Assembly: GCA_958430865.1 (NCBI GenBank)
Contig: CAUDNR010002079.1
Coordinates: 45,076 to 79,854, forward strand
Reading direction: 5' to 3'
Source of the DNA: Entrophospora sp. SA101
Lineage: Eukaryota > Glomeromycota > Glomeromycetes > Entrophosporales > Entrophosporaceae
Length of the DNA stretch: 34,779 nt
A model generated the notes under the pieces. The model was not told where the DNA came from, made no database searches, and worked only from the letters and a program-made list of their open reading frames with translations. Positions 10,700 through 20,005 of the stretch are shown here, piece by piece (positions within the stretch are counted from its first letter, which is position 1; each line of letters begins with the position of its first letter). The translations under genes and the position numbers were made by a program.

Positions 10700-11893
10700 A
10701 TGCCAGAATTCGTGACACCGGGTCAAAGATTAGGATTTACACAAAATTTTAAAGCAGGTCCTGGTACTTATATTCGAGGTAGTCATATCTATGCTAGCGT
10801 TGTTGGTGTAAGAAAAGATTTTGTCAAGAAAGACGAAGAAAAGGTACTTATCATCTTCATCCTTATTATAATATAATATTAATATTAATATAGTTAATAT
10901 GTAGTTAAAGAAGTATTATTAATAATAATTAAATCGCTTGATGGCGAGTATGGAAGTAACTACAATTAAAAAAATACTAACTTTTTTTATTTTAATTGTA
11001 ATTATTTAGATACCAATAATAACAGTTTCGAGGGAAAAAAAACAATCGGCAGTACCAGATGTTAATAGTATTGTTAGTAGTATTAATGACATTTCTACAG
11101 CTACATTCATTCATTAACAGTATATTTAACATATGTTCACATAAAGATAACAGGTAAGGTTATACGTATAAATCCAAAAGAAGCTTTTGTGTCTATAATG
11201 GTTGTTGGTAGTTCACCATGCAAAGAAAATTTCCAAGGAATAATAAGGTTATTTACTAATTGTTATTATTATTTATTTATTTACCTTTTACTTTTGCATA
11301 TACATTGTGCACTCATTACTTATTAAAATTCGCTTTTTTGCATTCATTCATTCATTCATTCATTCATTCGTTCATTCATTCGTTCATTCATTCGCTTACT
11401 CATTTTATTTATGTTATCGATTCACTTTACCAATATTACTTTACTCGCACTACGAAGATCTCAAGATGTAAGAGCTACAGAAAAGGATAAAGTCAAGATT
11501 TACAATTCATTCAGACCTGGTGACATAGTAAGAGCAGAAGTTGTATCCTTTACGTAATGACAGTAAGAAAATAACAACAATAGTAATATTATTATTATTT
11601 AATCTTATTGTCATTTAATTCTTTAAAAGATTTCACTTGGAGATGCAAGATCTTATACGTTATCTACAGCTAAAAATGAACTCGGTGTCATATATGCACA
11701 AAGTGTCGCAGGTCAATTATTTATTCATGTTATTGATTGAGATCATTAACATTATTATTATTTATTAAATGATTGTTACTGATGGTATTGTATTAATTAC
11801 TCAGGCGCACCAATGATTCCTAAATCCTGGCAAGAAATGATTTGTACAAAAACCAAAATAATTGAACTAAGGAAATGTGCAAAGCCCATTTAA
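10700..11893 (+). CDS. CSL4: Exosome complex component CSL4 (EXOSC1-like)
   Basis: CSL4 is a cap subunit of the RNA exosome, the 3'-to-5' RNA degradation machine of nucleus and cytoplasm. Six exons fit: 10700-10843, 11010-11079, 11154-11247, 11458-11542, 11630-11711 and 11805-11893, with introns of 166, 74, 210, 87 and 93 bp. The product is 187 aa, close to the usual size of about 195. The N-terminal domain carries VTPGQRLG and [15 protein letters not shown]. The S1 RNA-binding region starts near PDVNSIV and includes [37 protein letters not shown] and [13 protein letters not shown]. The C-terminus has [10 protein letters not shown] and [10 protein letters not shown]. All these blocks align in order with animal CSL4. 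The end of exon 2 is ambiguous: donors at 11077 and 11080 are both in phase, and 11080 keeps the family length. Intron 3 holds an ATTC microsatellite. Confidence 0.92.
11341..11397. repeat. ATTC microsatellite inside CSL4 intron 3
   Basis: About twelve CATT units with a few CGTT interruptions, wholly inside intron 3 of the CSL4 gene. The short frame through it (11260-11490) reads as Phe-Ile-His-Ser repeats and is not a gene. Confidence 0.9.
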
Positions 11894-12051
11894 AATATAA
11901 TGATGTAATAAATGACAATTGAAGTTATATAGTTATAATGATGATCTATTATTTTTATGAATGAATGAATAATTAATTAATAAATAATAAACCTTTTGTC
12001 TCTTCACATCCTCTCCATAGAAATATATAATCATCAAACAAATTTCTATTG

Positions 12052-12128
12052 TTATTTTTTTATGGTAATAGAAAAATGATGATGGTAACTGATCTGGTCA
12101 GTCATTTTTTTATATGATGATTATTATA
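12052..12128 (+). repeat. 77-bp direct repeat, copy 2, ending at the assembly gap
   Basis: Identical to 6984-7060, and cut off by the N run at 12129. Sequence upstream of the two copies differs, so the shared block begins sharply at 12052. What lies beyond in copy 2 is hidden by the gap. Confidence 0.85.
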
Positions 12129-12138
12129 NNNNNNNNNN
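12129..12138. other. Assembly gap (10 N)
   Basis: Ten undetermined bases between CSL4 and the ATP synthase subunit e gene. The number is probably a placeholder. Order and distance of genes on either side depend on this join being right. Confidence 0.95.
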
Positions 12139-12369
12139 CCTCAAAACCCGTTAACTATACAACACAATAGAGATAAACATATTCAAGACCGATTTTTATT
12201 ATGTCGTACAGAGCTTACACAAAAATACAAAAATATAAAAAAAAAGTAGATTGAAAATTTTAAATTTAAGATATTTTTTTTTTTTTAAAAAAAATCGGAA
12301 TTGGGAAGGTGGATTATTTGATAAGTAAAATAAAATAAAATAAAACATAATAAATCTATATACAAATAA

Positions 12370-12920
12370 ATGGCTTCTTTAAATTTAAATGTGAGTGGAT
12401 TATTATTATTGTTGTTGTTGTTATTATAATTATTATTGAATATAAAATAAATAAATCATTTTTAAACAACTATATATATTTTTTAAATCAACAACAACAA
12501 CAACAACATGATGTCTGATATATACAATTAAAAAGGTTGTAAGGTGGGCAGCATTGGTATTTGGAATAACTTATGGATTTGTGCATCATAGATCATTAGC
12601 ACATGCCGAAGCTAAGAATAAAGCAATAGCGAATTATAAACATAAAGAAGAATTGATTTCTAAAGCAAAAGCTGCATACGCTGCTAAGCTTGCAGAAAAA
12701 AGTTCAAAAGAAGGTAATAAAAAAATTTTTTTTTATTTTCTTTGCTTTTAATAAATAACAATAATAATAATTGTCATCATTGGAGTGTACACACATACAC
12801 ATATTTAATATTTTTTTCTTTCTAAAATAATCCTTAAAAATAGTTATAACGAATCCAGATGATCCCAACTTTGATTTAGAAAAACTTTTGGTTCATTATG
12901 GAAGCAAAGAAAACCATTAA
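12370..12920 (+). CDS. Mitochondrial F1Fo-ATP synthase subunit e (TIM11/ATP21-type)
   Basis: Subunit e is a small single-pass inner-membrane protein that promotes dimerisation of ATP synthase and shapes cristae. Three exons fit: 12370-12390, 12536-12713 and 12844-12920, with introns of 145 and 130 bp starting GTGAGT and GTAATA and ending AG. The product is 91 aa, the usual size. The start MASLNLNVVRWAALVFG resembles the family start (VNVLRYSAL). The transmembrane helix carries GITYG at residues 17-21, the GxxxG dimer motif known from yeast subunit e. A charged Ala/Lys-rich helix follows. The C-terminus has TNPDDPNFDLEKLL, also familiar from fungal members. The internal ATG at 12554 is not the start because it would cut into the membrane helix. 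The first exon of seven codons is very short, but its frame and splice donor are good. Confidence 0.88.
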
Positions 12921-13167
12921 ATTATTTTCTAAATTTAAAAAATTCAAGATTAAACCAAATAAATATAAAAAAAAGAACTTTTTAGAAGATGATGATTCTT
13001 AAACATCCTTAACATATATATTTATATGTATATTATATATTTATATAAAGTCAGTATATAAATTATATTATTGCATGCAAAAATTTTTTATTCCTTAAAA
13101 CAAGCACATTCACACACACATATATACATTCATACATACAAACACAAATTTTTAATAATGGATTTTT

Positions 13168-13193
13168 TTAATTATTATGATGATTATTATTAC

Positions 13194-13236
<43 letters not shown>

Positions 13237-13911
13237 GGTAGTATTATTGATATTATTATTATTATTATTGGTGGTATTATTGATATTATTCTCGAAATTA
13301 AGATTGGGATTAGTATTATTATCATTAATATTATTAGAATTAAAATTAGCGTTAGGGATAGCGCTGCTGATGGAATTGGTGGTGTTAGTAGCGTTGTTAT
13401 TGGTGTTAGTGCTGGTGCTGGTATTATTAGTAATAGCTTTGGTAGCAGCAGTGTAGGCAACCTTATTAATACTACTATTACTACTATTACCACTATTAAT
13501 GCTACAATTATCATTAATGCTGTTGGTGGTGCCGGTACTGGCGAGGAGAGCGGTAATATTGATGACTTCAGATCCATAATTATCAATTGAACAAGATTCA
13601 TTGTTGCCAAAATTACAGGTAAACTGTCGTAATTGAGATTGTTGTAATTGTAATTGATTATGATTTTTATGATCATCATAAAAAAATATTTGATAATTAT
13701 TATAATTACTATTATTATATTGATTATTATTAATATCATTATATACTTTGTATTCTTCGCCATAACGCATCATATTATCGATATTCCCAACATTGGACAA
13801 TGACAATTTATCATTAAAAGAAAATATTGGTAAATTCCACAATAGATATTCGTCGTCTGTATGATCATTATCATCATTATTAATAATAGATTGAAAAGTT
13901 TTGTCGGCCAT
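13168..13911 (-). CDS. Asn-rich low-complexity protein, hypothetical
   Basis: A 247-codon frame starting MADKTFQSIINNDDNDHTDD. About the first 120 residues are mixed and coding-like (LLWNLPIFSFNDKLS, MMRYGEEYKVYND, RQFTCNFGNNESCSIDN). The rest becomes dominated by Asn, Ser and Thr and ends in a poly-Asn tract encoded by the ATT/AAT trinucleotide run at 13181-13260. Poly-Asn proteins in AT-rich genomes are often prion-like or transcriptional regulators, but nothing here shows a function. It converges on the ATP synthase subunit e gene, leaving 247 bp between stops. The opposite-strand frames at 13177-13590 and 13235-13456 and the minus frame at 13152-13763 are shadows of the repeat. It could be a real single-exon gene or an ORF maintained by repeat composition; I favour the first because of the non-repetitive start. 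Confidence 0.55.
13181..13260. repeat. ATT trinucleotide repeat (codes poly-Asn on minus strand)
   Basis: A near-perfect run of ATT units with a few GGT and GAT interruptions. On the minus strand it is read as AAT codons at the C-terminus of the Asn-rich ORF, so length changes would keep frame. Confidence 0.9.
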
Positions 13912-14212
13912 TTGAAAAGAAGAGGAGGAGGCAGAGGAGAAGAAAAAAGTAAAGAAAATTAAAAATTTTTTTTTGCATTAATTGATTTTTAAATAATAAA
14001 CCCCCTTTTGATCAAGCAAGTTACGTGACATTTTAAAAAAATCTACTGATGTAAGCTCAAAATAAATATTATCACAGAACCATCATATAAATTGAATTAT
14101 CTCGTAATTTCTTAATTATCCTTTGTGTAAAATAATATACTGATTCATTATACATAAATTTTAATTAATTAAAAAAAATTTTTTTGTGGAATAATATGAA
14201 CATGTATTATAT

Positions 14213-14238
14213 GCGGGTTGTGTGGATTGAACACACGG

Positions 14239-14277
<39 letters not shown>

Positions 14278-14284
14278 AACCCGC
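14213..14284 (-). tRNA. tRNA-Phe (anticodon GAA), no intron
   Basis: On the minus strand 72 bases fold as a complete tRNA. The acceptor stem GCGGGTT pairs with AACCCGC. The D arm is GCTC/GAGC. The anticodon stem TCAGA/TCTGA closes the loop CTGAAGA with anticodon GAA. The T arm GTGTG/CACAC closes TTCAATC. All stems are fully paired, so the gene looks functional. CCA is not encoded, as usual for nuclear genes. A T run about 25-30 bp downstream on the minus strand could stop polymerase III. Confidence 0.97.
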
Positions 14285-16371
14285 GAATTATCGGAATTTT
14301 ATTTTTTTTTTATTATTTGAGAACAATTATATTTTTTTTCAATTACAACTAATATTTTTACTGATATTCTACTAACATTCTACTAACATTCTACTAATAA
14401 TCAAAATTATGGTTAACAGTATGTCTAAAAGTCCTTCTTAATATCATCACCAGAGCTGCATTCTATGCCTGGAAAAATTTTTCTAATTTTTTTTTAATTG
14501 TGATATTAATATACGTTATCCTCATTGTCTTATAAACTAACTGCCAGAAATTAAAATCATCGGACTTAAAACTAAAAATTATGCTTTCCTCGAAATTTTT
14601 TAGTACGACATAAATCTGCCCTTTTTAAAAAAATTCAATATTTCTACAAGAGTTTTCTCAAGTTTCAAACCAATTTCATATAAGTTTTGATTTGGAAACG
14701 AAATTTTGAAAATGATAATAATCTATCTCCTTCTCAAGCTCTATAAACAAGTAATACCCCCTATTCATCACGATTATTATGTTGGTGATGTAAAGTTACC
14801 ATTAATGGATCACATAAACATTCACTTGTACGATAATAAGTGGAATGCTATTCTATTCCTATCAAAAATTTTTTATTTTTTTTTCTTGAAACATTGTACC
14901 TAAAAACGTATTTGATATTGTGTAAGTGTTGATACGCGCGTGTGATATTATAATTAATTAATTAATAATTGTATGTTTGAGTATATGCAACATTATATCA
15001 TATGTGTGTGTGTACACTCACTTTAATACCTCCAATATCCAAAATAATTATTCCGTCTACTCCCATATTTTTATTATGTTCTTTGTCTTTTTTATCCTTT
15101 TCAGTTTTCATATTTTAATAAAATTTTTTAGTTTTTAATGGTTTCCGTGTTACTATGGAGAAGGAAGGACCTGAAACAAATCGGGGTGATTTGGAACTCG
15201 ATTATTTATTATTGTTACACAATCTTTAAAAGAGAATACTATACCAAAAATGCAAGAGCAAATATTGGGTAAAACGGTAATACGACAAGTTCAGCAATTT
15301 TGCCTTGTTGGATTTTTCGGGAAATGAATTGACGGAGCTTATGTTTTTTGCGTTTTTGCTTTACCATGAAATATTATCGTGATACAAGCATAAGCAAAAT
15401 AATATACTCATGTCTTGTTTTCCCCTCCCTCCTGAATCAAGAAAAATCATGACAGCACGGAAATTCAGGGCCTTGGTCATCAGCCACAATTTAAAGCAGC
15501 TTAGGGTCACATGAGTAGAATTCACAGTCATATTTTAATTCACTTGATTTAATACCTTTGGGGAATGAATGGCCATCTCTTATTCATCTTCAATCTGTTT
15601 GATTCAATGGTAATTTTCTTTTTTGCAGCAAATATTTGAATTACAACTATTCAATCAGCCGCTTATCAAGAACTTGGGATTAGGGTCTTAGATTTTTCTT
15701 TATTGATATGATTTTAATGTAAATATTAGTTTTTGATCAATGTTAACAGCCAAACATTTGTTATTAAAAGTTTTCCCGGGAATAAGCAATAACAATCGAT
15801 TTTTTTATACAAATATCTTTTTTTTCGTGAATAAGTAACTTTATAAGTTTTTTATTATTAAAAAATAAATCTAAAATTTATATATTTAATATATATATAT
15901 ATATATACTACTCTTTAACATTGAGAACTCTCTTAAAGGATTATTTATACTTTAATTTATCATCGTTTGATTAAATCTCCGTGAATAAGCAACCGGTTAG
16001 CATCAAAGAATAAAAGAAGTTGTTGCTTATTCCGACAGAATACAGTGTTCTCTGTCATTTCATTGCTTAGACTTTGTTTTATTTAATTCGATTATTGAAT
16101 TTAACTTTTTGAGGTTGTTTATTCGTCATATTCATTCATCAGGTCAATCCCAGATAAATTAACTGCTAATTTTCTATCTTTCAAATAATCGCTTATACCA
16201 TTAGCTGAACTTAATTATTTTGGAAAAATGTGCTTTTCAAAATTCTTTACGTAAAATAACTATGCTTTAGACTAAAGCATTCAAATACATATGAACATTT
16301 ATTGTTATCAAATGCCATTAAATTATTTTCTAGTTATTATCTTAGGAATTCTGAATATGAAGTGTCATATT
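14285..16371. other. Intergenic, no gene recognised
   Basis: AT-rich DNA upstream of tRNA-Phe on its coding strand. It contains a short tandem of TTCTACTAACA at about 14367-14397 and a TA run at about 15890-15907. The frame at 14706-14903 shows no resemblance to a protein family. I see no inverted-repeat ends. Confidence 0.45.
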
Positions 16372-17665
16372 TGAGGTGCTTGGTCACGTAAGTTACTATT
16401 GGCAGTTATGACAAATGACTAAAATGACAAATGACAAGGCGTTTGGTCACTTGAAAGTCAATTTAAATGACACGGTCATTTGCTGAACCAATCATATTGT
16501 TTAATTTTAAATTCAAAATTTTAACATTTAATCAAATGAATTTACAAAATCAGGTGATTCTAAATTATCATTAAAAATACTACAGACTCCATTTGGCAAT
16601 TATAACCAGCAGGATGTATAGTATGATCTACAGATATAAATTCTAAAGGATCAGAAATATCTTCATTATCATCAATCATATTCATCCAATTTTGAATCAA
16701 TTCTACCCAATGTTCAGTTCCGTTAATAGAATTACCAGTTCCTTTTTTGAAGGCATCTAAATCCCCTTCTCCTTCAAAAGATGCTAATGTTCACAGTCAT
16801 TATTTTCAATATTATCATCTCTGAGTGTCATATCATTAGTTACTTCATTTGCATCAAGCAATCTATCTTCATTATCATTGCCAACAGATTCTTGATTATG
16901 GGAATTACGATGTGATTTCTTTATAAAGGTTTCCATATCTGACTGTTTTTTTCTTTTGAAATATTTCACTCCTCAATTGACACATTCCAAGAACTTTTTC
17001 GTGCTTTTAATAAAAAGATTTTTAATTTTTATTAATCAATCATTTTATAATAAAACTTAAAATTGAAAACTATGTTTTTTACACACATAAGACAATTCCC
17101 TTTTTTTGAATGTATAAACCCATATTGGATCAGAGTCTTGCAACAGAGGCAGAATTTATACAAATTCCATGCAAGTGAAGAACTAATCTTTACAATTCAA
17201 GTGCTTCACTTTTTGCTAAATAACTAAATCAACTATTTCACAATCAAGTTGACTAAATGTTCTCATATCAAAACTATAAGCTTTCTATTGATATAATAAA
17301 TATTCACACAAAATTCTGATTGGTGGTGCACCAAATCAAGCATGATAAAATAATTAATCCACTGACCAAAATAAGTACATGAAAGATTGTTTATATTATT
17401 TTTAAAAAATGAAATTCTCTATTATGGATGAAGGACTAACGATAAAAGCAAAAGTGGTTGTTCCATCTTTTTTCAATACCCATATTTCATATAAACAATT
17501 TTAAAAAAAAAATGAATTGATCTACCTCTTTTGTCATACAATAAATTGGTAAAACTTTATTGGTTTATTTAAATGACCAACCCAAATGACCTTAATGACC
17601 ATCAAATGACCATCAATGACTTAGTCATTTGGGTCTTTTGGGTTGTTCATTTGTTATCACTGATT
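16372..17665. mobile_element. Probable decayed DNA transposon with AAATGAC/GTCATTT clusters at both ends
   Basis: The left side (about 16380-16490) has repeated ATGACAAATGAC words and inverse GGTCAC/GGTCATTTG. The right side (about 17568-17655) has at least five AAATGACC or GTCATTTGG words in both orientations. Between them lies a broken minus-strand reading frame (16553-16969). Dense short motifs in both orientations near both ends are typical of hAT-like subterminal repeats. I could not fix exact termini or a target duplication, so the borders are approximate. Confidence 0.4.
16553..16969 (-). pseudogene. Frameshifted ORF remnant inside the repeat-flanked segment
   Basis: One frame from 16969 to 16784 starts MKYFKRKKQSDMETFIKKSH, basic then acidic, and ends in a stop. 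A second frame, shifted at about 16790, continues with ASFEGEGDLDAFKKGTGN, then EHWVELIQNWMNMIDD and FISVDHTIHPAGYN, to about 16553. Both parts look coding and in the right order, so this is probably one gene broken by a frameshift. The family is not recognised; the setting suggests a transposon-borne gene or a captured host gene. Confidence 0.45.
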
Positions 17666-17950
17666 ATTGGGGAGTTTATAAAAGAGAATTTTACGTATGA
17701 ATTTTTGACTTTGGCCTGCTTTGTCCTTAAAAGGAAAGATTTATAGAAAAATTTTTAATCAAAGGTTTTATTTGTTTGCAAAGTTTATATATATATATAT
17801 CAACGATTTTTTTCCAACATATAAAAACAAAAAATTTTTAAAGAAAAAATGTTATACAGTCTAAAATCACTACAGTTCCCTTAATTTCATGTTTGTATCT
17901 CTTTAATTGAAGGAAGAGATGACGAAAGAGATATAATTTTCTTTTATTTA

Positions 17951-18119
17951 GGGAATTGTTATTCGCACCCCACGTGACTAAGTGTAGTAAGGTGACCAAT
18001 GAATGGCTTAGCCAAATAAATCGCTTAGAAAATGACTTGATCAAATAAATCGCTTAAAATGTGATGATTTTATTAGTTCATCTTTGTCTTAGTCACGTGG
18101 GGTGCGAATAACAATTCCC
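17951..18119. mobile_element. 169-bp MITE with perfect 30-bp terminal inverted repeats
   Basis: The left end (17951-17980, beginning GGGAATTGTTATTCGCACCC) is the exact reverse complement of the right end (18090-18119). The ends include CACGTGAC. Flanks share TTTA, or TTTATT with mismatches in an 8-bp window (TTTATTTA against TTTATTAT), consistent with a hAT-like 8-bp or a 4-bp target duplication. The interior has two copies of CAAATAAATCGCTTA about 35 bp apart. It has no coding capacity; the frame at 17838-18044 runs through its left end by chance. Perfect ends imply fairly recent mobility or strong hairpin-driven gene conversion. Confidence 0.85.
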
Positions 18120-20005
18120 TTTATTATGACATTACTTATTAGGCATCTCCCACCAGTATATGTATATAGTAATATAGGACCATTGAATGTGATCGCCAAT
18201 ACTATGATTCGAAAGAACTTTTAAAAAAAATGTGAACGCCTCACTATAGATTCGCATTAATAGTTATTATATACTGTAATAGTAATTCGAAGAAAATATC
18301 CATCGGTTACACTTATTTGCAATATTAATATAGTAATAGTAATAGAGGAGTTATCGGTTACACTATAATTCGCATCAATAAACACTATTATTATTATTAT
18401 TATTATATATAGTAAAAAAGGTAAAATAATTCCTTATGAGTCACGCCAACAACATACCCCAACTTTCAAGAATTAGTTAATACTAAAAAGCTATTTGAAA
18501 AACTTCAAAAGACATTCCGAGAGTAATAATAAGATTTTTAGATTATTTATCATATATTTTTGTTAAGGTTTATCTTCCAGTATCGCTATTCATATTACAC
18601 TATGAGAAGTAGTTTTTTTTTTGGGATATGTTTTTATTCTAATATTAATCCTTGTTTGATCACAGTAGATTATGAAACATTTTAATTTATAATCATTTTA
18701 GTATGTCAAGTACAAAAAACTTCCTTTTAAATATTTTAATTAATAAAGGCTATTTCGATTCGAATTATTAATATTAATGTGTTCGGAAAATATATTCGCA
18801 TAATTACAATTATAAGTCAAAGACTCCTATTAATATTAATATGATTTGTCATTTAATTTGGCGGCCACATACAATAGAATTTTCCTGGTCCTGTGTATAT
18901 ATACTTTTTTCATTATTTATTTATTTTATATGTTTTTACTTGCCATTCTGTTTTTTTTTTATTGTATTTAAGAATAGTGAAAGAATTAGTACTTGATCTA
19001 GATGAAGAAAATAAAAGAGGGTATTAGCAATGAAAAAGAAGAATTTTCGCAGAAAAGTAGACGTTACATTATTAAATGAAAAGTCATATCGTGTCATAAT
19101 TTGAGTTTTTCATTGAAGCTTGCCTTTCGTCTTGAAAGAAAATTTTATTTAATAGTTGCCCGGATAGATATAAATGCTTTAAGAAAAATTATGATCCATT
19201 ATTTTTATCGTAAATATGAAAGATATAATTATGAGAATTCTTAGTTTACGAAACTGGAATATTTAGTGCGTTTGTATATATCACGTAAATCTTTTTTCCT
19301 TCTCTATTACTATTATAACCAAGTAGGATACGGAATATAGAGTCCGCTTAATAAATACCAGTTAATGGCTATATCATCAATTTCTTAACGGGCTTCTGGT
19401 AAAAAAGCTTTATGATTTGACACTCTTTATAATAATGAATTTAATAAATTTTATCTATTAAGATATAGGCCAAAGATGGTAGAAGTCTTGGATAATTCTT
19501 TGAAGCAAGAAAAAGATTTGCTTCAAGATAACGGAAACCTATTGACTTTCATAACAAAAACGCATTCATCACCTTGAAACCAAAAAAAAATTTTTCTTCT
19601 TTTGTATAATATCAATACTACTGTTTTTGAATGGCAAAAAAATTTTTTTAATAAAACTAAATATTTTTGTACGGAGATGCTATTGCTATGTTACAATAAC
19701 GATTCAACTCATTCTTCTTCAGGACCAGAAATATTACTTTAACTCCGTGCATGGAATCTCAATGCGAGTCGTCGTCATGTTGTATATAATTCTCATTGTA
19801 AAAAAAAACAAGAATGAATGTTGCACCAATACATATTACTTTCTACATATAAAATATTATTTGCCCAATATCCTTGTTTTGTACCTTTGTTTAACAAACA
19901 GTAACCACGTTCAGTTTTTCATTTGGATCACCAAATTTAGAATGAATATATAAAATTTTTTATATATATTTAACGTGGTTTTAGATTTTTTTTTTAAAAG
20001 TAAAA
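18120..20005. other. Intergenic upstream of the MLKL-like gene
   Basis: The first 300 bp (18165-18420) contain diverged local repeats, including two ATCGGTTACACT words followed by ATTTGC or ATTCGC and several TAGTAATA runs, ending in an ATT microsatellite at about 18383-18406. The rest is AT-rich with no recognised gene. The 108-codon frame at 19627-19953 has random-looking hydrophobic composition. The last few hundred bases should contain the promoter of the gene starting at 20006. Confidence 0.45.

Noticed and set aside
12554..12751. Unspliced 65-codon ORF in the ATP synthase subunit e gene
   Set aside because: It starts inside the membrane helix and reads into the second intron; the three-exon model gives the full family length and the conserved C-terminus.
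13152..13763. Long Ile-rich minus-strand frame, and plus-strand frames at 13177-13590 and 13235-13456
   Set aside because: They are alternative readings of the ATT repeat (poly-Ile/Leu) overlapping the Asn-rich frame, which has the only protein-like start.
17838..18044. 68-codon minus frame
   Set aside because: It crosses the left terminal repeat of the MITE and has no protein resemblance.
19627..19953. 108-codon plus frame upstream of the MLKL-like gene
   Set aside because: Its composition is that of random AT-rich translation (Ile, Lys, Phe, Tyr), with no motif and no splice partner.
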